Source: OMOG01 sp041485845 (GTDB lineage: Bacteria; Acidobacteriota; Terriglobia; Bryobacterales; Bryobacteraceae). From it: DNA of 10,562 bases. The stretch lies in NCBI GenBank assembly GCA_041485845.1, contig JBGPKH010000287.1, forward strand, positions 1-10,562. The letters are read 5' to 3'. Below the pieces are notes generated by a model. It saw only the letters and a list, made by a program, of their open reading frames with translations. It was not told the DNA's origin and made no database searches. Shown here in pieces: positions 1-6,622 of this stretch. Positions within the stretch are counted from its first letter, which is position 1, and every line of letters starts with the position of its first letter. A program made the position numbers and the translations under genes.

Positions 1-103
1 CGAGTTAAAAGTATCCGAAATTGTGGGATAGTTCAACGAAAACTATGCGGGGGCGATCGGGATACCCCTACACGCGGGTAACCGGGCGGCGTTTAGCGGG
101 TGC

Positions 104-129
104 TTTAACGCTATACTACGCGCTATACT
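104..129 (+). promoter_or_regulatory. Tandem -10-like boxes upstream of the glycosidase operon
   Basis: Two TATACT hexamers lie at 112-117 and 124-129, exactly 12 bp apart, within an imperfect repeat of CGCTATACT. They stand 18-30 bp before the ATG at 147 and would give a very short leader. No good -35 is visible: TGCTTT at 101-106 is a weak candidate at 17-bp spacing from the second box. This is the only promoter-like sequence in the first 146 bases, and I see no gene there. The promoter role is inference. Confidence 0.35.
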
Positions 130-146
130 CCGATTTACCGATTGCC

Positions 147-1145
147 ATGCCGAAATTGAAATCGTCGCTGCGCGCCCTCGCCTTGCTACTCGCCTTCAGC
201 GATGTCTTGTGCGGCCAGAACCGGGCCGCCTGGATGCAGGACGCGCAATGGGGCGTCATGACCCACTACCTGGCCGATTGGCAGGCGCGCGTCCATCACT
301 TCACCATGAGCGTCGACGAGTGGAACAAGATGGTGGACGGCTTCGACGCCGAGGGCATCGCCAAACAACTCGCCTCCGTGGGCGCCCGCTACTACCAGAT
401 CAGCATCGGCCAGAATTCCGGCTACTATCTCTCGCCGAACGCCGCGTACGACAAGATCGTGGGAATCCAGCCGGGCAAGTGCTCGCGGCGCGACCTGGTG
501 GCGGACCTCTACAATGCGCTCAACCAGCGCGGCATCAAGCTGATGGTGTACCTGCCCTCAGGCGCGCCGGCCGGGGATAGGGTGGCGGATGCGGCGTTGG
601 AGTGGCGCAACGGTCCCAACCCGAACCGGGAGTTTCAGCGCAAGTGGGAGCAGGTGATTCGCGAATGGTCCGTGCGATGGGGGAAGAAGGTCGCGGGCTG
701 GTGGTTCGACGGCTGCTACTTTCCGAACTCCATGTACCGCTCGCCGGATGCGCCCAACTTCGCCAGCTTCGCCGCCGCGGCCCGGGCGGGCAATCCGGAC
801 GCGGCCATCGCGTTCAATCCGGGAGTGGTCTATCGCATGATCTCGATCACTCCCTACGAGGATTTCACGGCCGGCGAGATCGACAAGCCCGAACTGGCCA
901 CCATCCGGCGGGCCGCCGATGGGAAGGTCGATGGCACGCAGATTCAGGTGCTGAGCTACCTCGGCCAGACCTGGGGCATGGGCGCGCCACGCTTCACGGC
1001 GGAGCAGGTGATCGGCCACACGCGCAAAATCCGCGAAGCCGGCGGCGCGGTCACGTGGGATGTGCCGGTGGAGTTGGACGGTACGATTTCACGGGCGTTC
1101 CTGGAGCAGTTGACTGCGCTGGGCAAGGCGATGGGGATGAAGTAG
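147..1145 (+). CDS. Secreted GH29-like (alpha-L-fucosidase-related) glycoside hydrolase
   Basis: A 332-residue protein from the ATG at 147. The frame is open from 21, but the part before 147 does not look like protein, whereas 147 starts a signal-peptide-like segment (MPKLKSS, then a hydrophobic run to about residue 22). The mature part opens with AAWMQDAQWGVMTHY (residues 27-41), the position and pattern of the WW-x-D-x-x-F-G motif that begins the GH29 TIM barrel. It continues with strands such as YYQISIG (83-88) and KLMVYLP (131-137) and reaches GWWFDGCYF (184-192). Asp188 sits where GH29 enzymes carry the catalytic nucleophile (WxD). The barrel is complete but no C-terminal beta-sandwich follows, so it is shorter than classical fucosidases. 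No Shine-Dalgarno precedes the start. It leads a tight operon: the next gene follows after 7 bp. Likely role: exported cleavage of fucosyl or similar glycans. Family is fairly sure, substrate is not; it could be an uncharacterised GH29-related clade. Confidence 0.75.
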   Translation: MPKLKSSLRALALLLAFSDVLCGQNRAAWMQDAQWGVMTHYLADWQARVHHFTMSVDEWNKMVDGFDAEGIAKQLASVGARYYQISIGQNSGYYLSPNAAYDKIVGIQPGKCSRRDLVADLYNALNQRGIKLMVYLPSGAPAGDRVADAALEWRNGPNPNREFQRKWEQVIREWSVRWGKKVAGWWFDGCYFPNSMYRSPDAPNFASFAAAARAGNPDAAIAFNPGVVYRMISITPYEDFTAGEIDKPELATIRRAADGKVDGTQIQVLSYLGQTWGMGAPRFTAEQVIGHTRKIREAGGAVTWDVPVELDGTISRAFLEQLTALGKAMGMK

Positions 1146-1152
1146 AGGAGCC

Positions 1153-3210
1153 ATGCCGATGCGGTTCGTAATGCTGCTTGTTCTCGCCGCCATTGCCACT
1201 TTCGCGGCGGACCTGTTTCACGACGACTTCTCGCGATACCCGCCGGGACAACTTTCCTCACCGGTCGGCATGCTCAATGGCGCCATCCAGGAGTATCACT
1301 ACCTGGCCCACCGGGGCGTGCCCCTCGGTCCATGGGCCAACGCCATCGGCCACCTGGACGCATGGGCCGCCGGCGACGAAGACGGCAAGCCGTATCTCGA
1401 ACAGCACTTGAGCGCCGACGCGCGGCAGTTTGCGTTTCCTATCTTCGTCACCGGCGACAGCGAGTGGAGCAGCTACACGGTGGAGGCGCGGGTCCAGCCG
1501 CTGTCCCTGGAAGGCATGGCCGGGATGGTGTTCCGCTACCACACCAACCGGCACTACTATCTGTTCGCGCTGACCGGCGGGGACACGGCGCGCCTGGCGC
1601 TTCACCTGCCGCTCGAATCGGCCCTCCGCGTCCGCCAGTGGAAGGAGTTGGGCAGCGCGCGCTTCGCCTACGACACGCGGCGCTACTACCAGTTGCGCGT
1701 GGAAAACGACGGGCCGCGAATGCGGGCCTACGTGGACGGCAAACTGGTGCTCGAGGCGGCGGATAACGAGATTCCCCAGGGCAAGGCCGGCCTGATCGCG
1801 GGCGTGCCCGCGCGCTTCCAGGACTTCGCGGTCACGGCTTCCGATGCTACGAAGACGCAGATCGCGCAACGTATGGCGGCCCGCGATGCGGAGTTGGACA
1901 AGCTCCGCGCGTCCAATCCGATTCCCAAGCTCTGGAAGAAATTCGAGACGCCCAACTTCGGCGCCGGGCGAAACGTGCGCTTCGGCGATCTGGATGGCGA
2001 CGGCGTCCCCGAGATGTTGATCGCGCAGAACATCCCGCGGGTCCACGACGACGCCTTCGACGCCATCAGTTGTCTCACCGCGGTGACGCTCGATGGCAAG
2101 GTGCTGTGGCAGATGGGCCGTCCCGACCCGCGCAACGGGCTGCTCACCAACGACACGCCGTTCCAGATCCACGACATCGACGGCGACGGGCGGAACGAGG
2201 TCGTGCTGGTGCGCGATTTCAAGCTCCAGGTGCTCGACGGGGCTACCGGGAAGGTGAAACTGTCGGCCTGGATGCCCAAGGCGCCGGCGGTGAAGGACCG
2301 GCCGTACGAACTGGTGAGCGGCGATTCCATCGCGTTTCTCAATCTTTCCGGCAACATCTCCGGTAACAAAGGCGGGGCCCGCCACGAACTGCTGGTCAAA
2401 GACCGCTACCAGCACTTCTGGGTCTTCAATAACCGGCTCGAATTGCTGTGGCAGGGCGAGGAGCAGACCGGTCACTATCCCTACCCCATCGAGGTGAACG
2501 GCCGCGACCAGGTGGCCATCGGATACTCTCTCTGGTCACACGACGGCAAGCGCATCTGGAGCCAGGGCGCCACTCTCAAAGACCACGCCGACGGCGTCAT
2601 GATCGGCAATCTGAGCGGCGATCCCAAGGCGCAGCCGCGGATGTACGCCAGCGGCAGCGACGAAGGATTCATCCTGTTCGACCTGGACGGCAAGATCCTG
2701 AAACAGGTGCGCGTGGGGCACAATCAAAGCCCCAGCGTCGGAAAATTCCGGCCGGATCTTCCGGGCCTTCAGTACATGTCGGTGAACTTCTGGAAGAATC
2801 CGGGCATTGTGACGTTGTTCGATTGGGACGGCAACGTGCTCGCGCAGGAGGAACCGATTCACACGGGCAGCCCGATGCTCCCGGTGAACTGGCGCGGTGA
2901 CGGGCAGGAGTTCGTGCTGCTTTCGGGCAACGTGAAGGAAGGCGGCATGATCGACGGCCACCTTCGCCGCGTGGTGATGTTCCCCGGCGATGGCCATCCC
3001 GATCTGGCGGCGAATTCGCTCGACCTCACCGGCGACCAGCGCGACGAGGTGGTCCTGTGGGACCAGAACCGCGTGTGGATCTACACCCAGGACCGTCCTT
3101 TCGCGGGCAATCGCATCTATGCGCCCGTGCGCAATCCGGACTACAACGAATCCAACTATCGGACCAACGTTTCGCTGCCCAATTGGGAAGAAGTGAAGAC
3201 GCGGAGATGA
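1153..3210 (+). CDS. Secreted FG-GAP/VCBS-repeat protein with N-terminal lectin-like domain
   Basis: A 685-residue exported protein. The ATG at 1153 follows GAGGAG (1145-1150) closely; the in-frame ATG at 1159 is better spaced and may be the true start. A signal peptide (MRFVMLLVLAAIATFA) comes first. Residues about 20-230 look like a concanavalin/LamG-like or DUF1080-type beta-sandwich (LFHDDFSRYPPG; EWSSYTVEARVQP; GMVFRYHTNRHYYLFAL; YYQLRVENDGPRMRAYVDG). From about 270 to the end there are propeller-type repeats with Asp-rich calcium-binding loops: FGDLDGDGVPEML (277-289), DIDGDGRNEVV (341-351) and a degenerate DLTGDQRDEVV near 650. The C-terminus contains PDYNESNYRTNVSLPNW. FG-GAP/VCBS propellers of this kind occur in extracellular carbohydrate-binding proteins and in PL11 rhamnogalacturonan lyases, but I see no catalytic residues that I can name. 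It lies between the glycosidase and the broken propeller gene with gaps of 7 and 4 bp, so all three are probably co-transcribed. Inferred job: binding or processing an extracellular glycan. Confidence 0.7.
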   Translation: MPMRFVMLLVLAAIATFAADLFHDDFSRYPPGQLSSPVGMLNGAIQEYHYLAHRGVPLGPWANAIGHLDAWAAGDEDGKPYLEQHLSADARQFAFPIFVTGDSEWSSYTVEARVQPLSLEGMAGMVFRYHTNRHYYLFALTGGDTARLALHLPLESALRVRQWKELGSARFAYDTRRYYQLRVENDGPRMRAYVDGKLVLEAADNEIPQGKAGLIAGVPARFQDFAVTASDATKTQIAQRMAARDAELDKLRASNPIPKLWKKFETPNFGAGRNVRFGDLDGDGVPEMLIAQNIPRVHDDAFDAISCLTAVTLDGKVLWQMGRPDPRNGLLTNDTPFQIHDIDGDGRNEVVLVRDFKLQVLDGATGKVKLSAWMPKAPAVKDRPYELVSGDSIAFLNLSGNISGNKGGARHELLVKDRYQHFWVFNNRLELLWQGEEQTGHYPYPIEVNGRDQVAIGYSLWSHDGKRIWSQGATLKDHADGVMIGNLSGDPKAQPRMYASGSDEGFILFDLDGKILKQVRVGHNQSPSVGKFRPDLPGLQYMSVNFWKNPGIVTLFDWDGNVLAQEEPIHTGSPMLPVNWRGDGQEFVLLSGNVKEGGMIDGHLRRVVMFPGDGHPDLAANSLDLTGDQRDEVVLWDQNRVWIYTQDRPFAGNRIYAPVRNPDYNESNYRTNVSLPNWEEVKTRR

Positions 3211-3214
3211 CTTC

Positions 3215-4193
3215 ATGAAGCGACGAATCCCTGTCTTTCTGACGCTGACGCTGGCCCTGACGATCGGGGCGACCGCCGCCGCTCAATCGCCGGCCCCGGC
3301 TCCTCTCCCTGGCAAAGGATTGGCGCAGCATCCGTTTCTCTACTGCGGCGAATGGCAGGATAAGGGCGAATCGGAGCAGACCATGTTCATCCTGCGCGGC
3401 GGCAAGGTCGTGTGGCAGTATTCCATTCCCGCCAAAGAGGAGTCTCGGCGACTGCACCCAATTGTCCAACGGCAACATCGTGTTTTCGCGCCGCCTGGGC
3501 GCGAGCGAGATCACGCCCGATAAGAAGATCGTGTGGAATTACGACGCCCCGCCCAAGACCGAGATCCACACCGCGTACCCGATCGGCCTGGACCGCGTGC
3601 TGATTATGCAGAACGGCAACCCGGCGAAGCTGATGGTTATCGTGAAGAAGACCGGACAGGTGGAGAAGGAACTGGTGCTTCCGACGAAGAATCCGGACGG
3701 CATCCATGGACAGTTCCGCCACGTGCGATTCACCAAGGCCGGGACTTTTCTGGTAGCGCACCTGGACCTCGGGAAAGTGGTCGAGTACGATGCCGGGGGC
3801 AAGGAGATCTGGTCGGTTCCCGCGCCCTCGGCATGGGCGGCGGTCCGATTGAAGAACGGAAACACGCTGATCAGCGGCAACCAGCACGGCTACGTTCGCG
3901 AAGTGAATCCCAAGGGCGAGACGGTCTGGGAGATCGACAAGGACGATTTCCCGGGGATGCCGCTCTACACCGTGCAGGAAGTGTCGCGCCTGGCCAACGG
4001 CAACACGCTCATCAACAACTGGGTGAGCAACCGCCCGCAGGAGGAGTGGCCCCAGATCGTGCAATTGATCGAGGTGACGCCGGACAAGAAGGTGGTCTGG
4101 GCGCTTCGCGACTGGAAGATCCTGGGGCCGGCATCCTCCACGCAACTGCTCGACCAGCGCGGCGTGCCCGAACAGGGCGATCTGCAACGCTGA
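3215..4193 (+). pseudogene. Secreted NHL/PQQ-like beta-propeller protein, frameshifted
   Basis: Two overlapping frames together encode one protein. The first (from ATG 3215) gives a signal peptide (MKRRIPVFLTLTLALTIGATAAAQ) and the first blades up to WQYSIPAKEE. The second carries on with LGDCTQLSNGNIVFS and runs to the TGA at 4191-4193. Reading AAA GAG GAG, skipping the T at 3443, then CTC GGC GAC joins them without loss, so the break is explained by one extra base; repaired, the protein would be 325 residues. Without the shift the first frame ends at 3523. Blade motifs repeat through the protein: NGNIVF, NGNTLISGN, NGNTLINNW, each with a partner such as TPDKKIVWNYD, NPKGETVWEID, TPDKKVVWAL. 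This is the pattern of PQQ/NHL/arylsulfotransferase-like propellers. No enzymatic residues are evident. It begins 4 bp after the upstream gene. The residues after the lesion are well kept, so the damage is recent, or is a sequencing error; a programmed shift is unlikely because no known slippery signal is present. Confidence 0.8.
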
Positions 4194-4210
4194 TGTATTA
4201 TGTTTGTGTC

Positions 4211-4465
4211 ATGAACAACGCTCACGCCCACGCTACGACGAAGGACATTCGAGAGGCGGTTCAAGCCCTCCGCGACGATCTGATTCCGGTCATTCGGGAG
4301 AGCGAAACGAAGCTCATGGAGGCGCTCTACGGTTACGCCGAATCGAACCGCAAGCGCATGACCCAGCAGGAGGCCGAAATGGCCTTCCTGCTCAACCGCA
4401 TTGCGACCCTCGAGGATCGGCTGCTGAAGATCGAGAAGCGGCTCAATCTGCCGTCGGTGCAGTAA
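4211..4465 (+). CDS. Small coiled-coil protein of unknown function
   Basis: An 84-residue protein from ATG 4211, or 90 residues from ATG 4193, which would overlap the TGA of the propeller gene. I favour 4211 because TATTAT at 4196-4201 is placed like a -10 box for a leaderless message and the extra residues (MYYVCV) look unlike a conserved start; this is weak evidence, and no Shine-Dalgarno precedes either ATG. The sequence is almost wholly helical and charged: KDIREAVQALRDDLIPVIRE, ETKLMEALYGYAESN, then a leucine/isoleucine heptad pattern in FLLNRIATLEDRLLKIEKRL. No membrane segment, cysteines or DNA-binding motif are visible. The C-terminus (LPSVQ) and its stop lie inside a direct repeat whose second copy starts 71 bp later. 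I do not recognise the family. The coiled coil suggests oligomerisation. It may not belong functionally to the exported-glycan operon before it. Confidence 0.6.
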   Translation: MNNAHAHATTKDIREAVQALRDDLIPVIRESETKLMEALYGYAESNRKRMTQQEAEMAFLLNRIATLEDRLLKIEKRLNLPSVQ

Positions 4466-4559
4466 GCACACTCCGTCACGGCTGCGGCACGATGGGCAAC
4501 CCAAACGCGCACAAGCTCCCCCCTTCGGTGCAATAAGCCCACTCCGTCACGGCTGCGGC
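4454..4559. repeat. 35-bp direct repeat spanning two convergent gene ends
   Basis: TCGGTGCAGTAAGC... at 4454-4488 recurs as TCGGTGCAATAAGC... at 4525-4559, with 33 of 35 bases identical and a period of 71 bp. The first copy contains the last codons and TAA of the coiled-coil gene (SVQ-stop). The second keeps the same codons and stop (PSVQ-stop) with no complete gene in front, and its right half forms the 3' end of the minus-strand DUF4440 gene (PQP-stop). The first copy also preserves PQP-stop on the minus strand. No hairpin plus T-tract terminator is visible between the two convergent genes. Confidence 0.85.
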
Positions 4560-5005
4560 GCGGGCGGCGCCGGCTTGGTCATGGACCAGTGCGAGTGAAT
4601 GACCCGCCAGCCCTCTTTCTTCCTCTGGTAAACCTGCGTCGAGTTCCAGCGGCTGCTCACGGCTCCGGTACGCCAGGCGAAGAGATACGTCAGGACGGCC
4701 ATGTCCCCGCTGACCTGCACCTTCGGATCGAGGATCTCGTAGCTTTCGAACAGGGGCCGCCCGCGATATCCCTCGTAGAGGGCCTTCACTGCCGGAAGGC
4801 CGTCCAGCCTCTGGTCGGTCATGACATGGAAGTAGGTGATCTCGGGGTCCGAGATAGCGAGGGCGGGGTCGGGGTTTCCTTTCATCCAGCCGTCCATCGC
4901 CTGGCGCTCCATGGTGAGGAGCTGGCGCGAGATCTCGGGGTTGGAATCGGCGAGCGCCGGGATGGCGGATAGCACGGCGGCAATCGAGATGAGAATTGCT
5001 TTCAT
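4547..5005 (-). CDS. Exported SnoaL-like/DUF4440 (NTF2-fold) protein
   Basis: A 152-residue protein read leftward from the ATG at 5005-5003. The frame is open further upstream to 5059, but 5005 starts a clear signal peptide, MKAILISIAAVLSAIPALA, with an ALA-D cleavage site near residue 19/20. The mature part has the order expected of the NTF2/SnoaL-like cone fold used by DUF4440 proteins: an N-terminal helix (EISRQLLTMERQAMDGWMKG), a strand after DPEITYFHV, a helix (GLPAVKALYEGYRG), then the sheet ILDPKVQVSGDMAVLTYLFAWR, WNSTQVYQRKKEGWRVIHSHWS. The closing W-x-x-x-H-x-H-W-S is typical. Members include ketosteroid-isomerase-like enzymes and many proteins of unknown ligand; no substrate can be assigned. 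It stands alone, convergent with the coiled-coil gene, and its proline-rich tail (KPAPPAPQP) lies in the second copy of the 35-bp direct repeat. Confidence 0.8.
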   Translation of the reverse strand: MKAILISIAAVLSAIPALADSNPEISRQLLTMERQAMDGWMKGNPDPALAISDPEITYFHVMTDQRLDGLPAVKALYEGYRGRPLFESYEILDPKVQVSGDMAVLTYLFAWRTGAVSSRWNSTQVYQRKKEGWRVIHSHWSMTKPAPPAPQP

Positions 5006-5081
5006 GGCCGCCACTGTAACTCCATTCGTGGCTGAAAGCCGGCGGGTGACAGACGACAAAAAACCGATCGTTTGTCCCTTA

Positions 5082-5116
5082 ACCGGCTTTAATGCCGAGT
5101 TCCGGATTATGCCGAG
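5082..5116 (+). repeat. Left arm of the ATGCCGAG inverted repeat
   Basis: Two ATGCCGAG octamers at 5092-5099 and 5109-5116 (period 17 bp) enclose TTCCGGATT, whose core TCCGGA is itself a palindrome. The 25 bp from 5092 to 5116 are a perfect reverse complement of 5408-5432. An ACCGGC block lies just outside (5082-5087) and is mirrored outside the right arm as ACCGGC at 5434-5439, in the same rather than inverted orientation. Confidence 0.9.
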
Positions 5117-5176
5117 AAGCTGGCGAGCCAGTCGCTTTGGAATTGGAACAACAATGACGGGCCTTCGAGGCTTTGC

Positions 5177-5361
5177 TTACTCGACATAATTCGGCCGGGA
5201 TGCAGAGCGAGAAGCACCGAGTGTTTCCGCCGCTTCCAATGTGGCCCGACCCGAACTGGCGGACATTTGAGGGGTCCGCAACAGCGCCACGGCAAGGCGG
5301 CCGAGTGGAGGTCGCAATTGTAGACATTCACACCGAGTTCCGTCCGGCGGATAATGCCGAG
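5177..5361. repeat. Degenerate internal copies of the ATGCCGAG arms
   Basis: Inside the inverted repeat there are two weaker copies. TTACTCGACATAATTCGG at 5177-5194 matches the right arm (TTACTCGGCATAATCCGG, from 5405) at 16 of 18 bases, in the same orientation. CCGAGTTCCG at 5333-5342 followed by an intact ATGCCGAG at 5354-5361 resembles the left arm with extra bases inserted. The region therefore reads as two successive arm pairs, about 5092-5194 and 5333-5432, each roughly 100 bp. Nothing coding is supported between 5006 and 5449. Confidence 0.6.
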
Positions 5362-5404
5362 ATCGTAGCGCTCCTGACGCCGTCCATCTGCGCCTGCGGT
5401 GAAT

Positions 5405-5439
5405 TTACTCGGCATAATCCGGAACTCGGCATAACCGGC
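5405..5439 (-). repeat. Right arm of the ATGCCGAG inverted repeat
   Basis: CTCGGCAT at 5408-5415 and 5425-5432 (period 17 bp) with ATAATCCGGAA between them form the exact reverse complement of the left arm over 25 bp. The arm ends 18 bp before the last base of the recombinase stop codon (5450), so it lies in the 3' untranslated part of that gene. Confidence 0.9.
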
Positions 5440-5449
5440 TAATCCGCCC

Positions 5450-6592
5450 TCATTCTGGCGGTGCAAGGAGTTTGCTGATTTCGGCAGCGAGGGCGGAGAA
5501 GCGCTTGGCTAGGCGGTCAAGGGTCTTGCGCGGGTGAAGATCGCGAGCATTCCGGCGACAGGTCTCCAGCAGGCGGCGTGCGGCGATCAACGTATCTCTG
5601 ACGGCTGATAGAGTGGGTTGGCCCTGCGAAGCCGGGGCAGGAACTGGTGAAGCGGGCATGCTGTGGATGGAAGCCAGCCGTTGACGGGCGAGATGAAACT
5701 CCCGGTGCAGGTCGGTCTGGGTGACCTGGACATAACGCAGTGTCATGCGGATATCACGGTGTCCCAGCAACTGCATCAAAGCGGGCAGCGAGATGCTGGC
5801 GCGGATCATCCCGGTTGCAAAACTGTGGCGTAGTTGGTGCGGGGTAATATGGGTGGCGGCACAGCCGGCCTGATGGGACGCCTGCCTGAGAGCCGCCGAC
5901 AGGATGCGATACCAATGGTCGCGTGGGGGGGGGCGCGGGAGCAGGAAAGGAGAGGTGGCCGCACTGGGAAGAGCGCGGCGGAGTTCCAGCAGGCGCAAGA
6001 AAGTGGCGCGGGTGTTCTCGTCAATGGGAACTGAGCGCTCGGTGTGCAACTTGCCCAGGGGGACCAGAATGGCCCAGTAGGGGCCCGCCGGATGAAGCAG
6101 GCTCTGGGTGATCAGATCCAGACACTCGCCGATGCGCATGCCCGTAGAGCGGATGAAGCGCAGGGCTGCGTTAGGCAAGTCATCGGAGGCGGCCAGATAG
6201 GCGTTGAGCAGGCGGTCATCATCGGTGGACAAAGGTCTGGGAAGATAGACATCCAAACGGGGAAAATCGCTCCCCAGCAGCAGAGCGGGTGGGGCGGGGT
6301 CGATTGCGGCGCCCGCCAGATCATCCAGCAGGCGGCGTAGGCATATCAGATCGTTATACCGGGTTTTCTTGGACAAGGGGGGTAGGAGCTGGCATAAGTG
6401 GCGCAGATAGGTAGTCAGGTGAGGGTCGCGGCGGAGTTGCGAGAGGCGGTCCAGGTGGGGGAACGACTGGCTCAAAAAGCGCAGGAAGCGCAGCATCGCG
6501 AAACGGTACAAACGCGTGGTACTGGGGCGGCGCGTGGTGGCTAGCGCGTCCAATTCGGCTTGAAAAGCTGGTTGCAAGGGAAGTTGGGTCAT
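5450..6592 (-). CDS. Tyrosine recombinase/integrase (XerC/D-like phage integrase family)
   Basis: A 380-residue protein read leftward from ATG 6592-6590. Residues about 10-100 form the helical core-binding (SAM-like) domain: PSTTRLYRFAMLRFLRFL, LSKKTRYNDLICLRRLL. Residues about 120-300 are the catalytic domain with all six signature residues in order: Arg153 (STGMRIGE), Lys181 (GKLHTERSVPI), His252 and Arg255 (PHQLRHSFAT), His278 (LLGHRDIRMT) and nucleophile Tyr287 (LRYVQV). It is therefore expected to be active in strand exchange through a 3'-phosphotyrosine. An extension of about 80 residues (301-380), helical and basic, follows the tyrosine; XerC/D proteins end soon after it, so the tail is a distinguishing feature and might bind accessory sites. 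A run of nine G (5927-5935) lies within the gene. An 8-bp-stem hairpin sits just upstream, and an ATGCCGAG inverted repeat just downstream. No partner recombinase or transposase is present in the window. Confidence 0.92.
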   Translation of the reverse strand: MTQLPLQPAFQAELDALATTRRPSTTRLYRFAMLRFLRFLSQSFPHLDRLSQLRRDPHLTTYLRHLCQLLPPLSKKTRYNDLICLRRLLDDLAGAAIDPAPPALLLGSDFPRLDVYLPRPLSTDDDRLLNAYLAASDDLPNAALRFIRSTGMRIGECLDLITQSLLHPAGPYWAILVPLGKLHTERSVPIDENTRATFLRLLELRRALPSAATSPFLLPRPPPRDHWYRILSAALRQASHQAGCAATHITPHQLRHSFATGMIRASISLPALMQLLGHRDIRMTLRYVQVTQTDLHREFHLARQRLASIHSMPASPVPAPASQGQPTLSAVRDTLIAARRLLETCRRNARDLHPRKTLDRLAKRFSALAAEISKLLAPPE

Positions 6593-6603
6593 GGTTTCTG
6601 TTT

Positions 6604-6622
6604 TTCCGGCGAGGCGCCGGAA
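6604..6622. promoter_or_regulatory. Perfect short inverted repeat just upstream of the recombinase
   Basis: TTCCGGCG (6604-6611), AGG, CGCCGGAA (6615-6622): an 8-bp perfect stem with a 3-base loop, 11 bp before the recombinase ATG in its direction of transcription. It could be an operator or a leader hairpin that limits translation. It is followed by A rather than T residues on the minus strand, so it is not a terminator for leftward transcription. Confidence 0.5.

Noticed and set aside
21..146. Coding extension of the glycosidase upstream of ATG 147
   Set aside because: It would bury the signal peptide behind 42 residues of basic, unpatterned sequence that includes the TATACT boxes.
1258..2475. 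Long minus-strand open frame (405 codons) opposite the FG-GAP protein
   Set aside because: It is rich in Val/Arg/His/Ala with no domain, and mirrors the codon bias of the plus-strand gene, which has a signal peptide, recognisable repeats and operon spacing.
3437..3446. Programmed +1 frameshift signal
   Set aside because: There is no rare-codon or stop-codon hungry site, no upstream Shine-Dalgarno-like stimulator at the right spacing, and no known family precedent; mutation or sequencing error is simpler.
3533..4210. Long N-terminal extension of the coiled-coil gene
   Set aside because: This part of the frame runs through the propeller gene in a different phase and gives Arg/Gly/Pro-rich sequence typical of a shadow frame.
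4466..4546. Rho-independent terminator between the convergent genes
   Set aside because: No GC-rich stem followed by a T-run is present on either strand; only the direct repeat is seen.
5107..5466. Minus-strand open frame (119 codons) through the inverted-repeat module
   Set aside because: It translates the repeat arms themselves (AEFRIMP) and has no domain; the symmetry of the DNA explains the sequence better than coding does.
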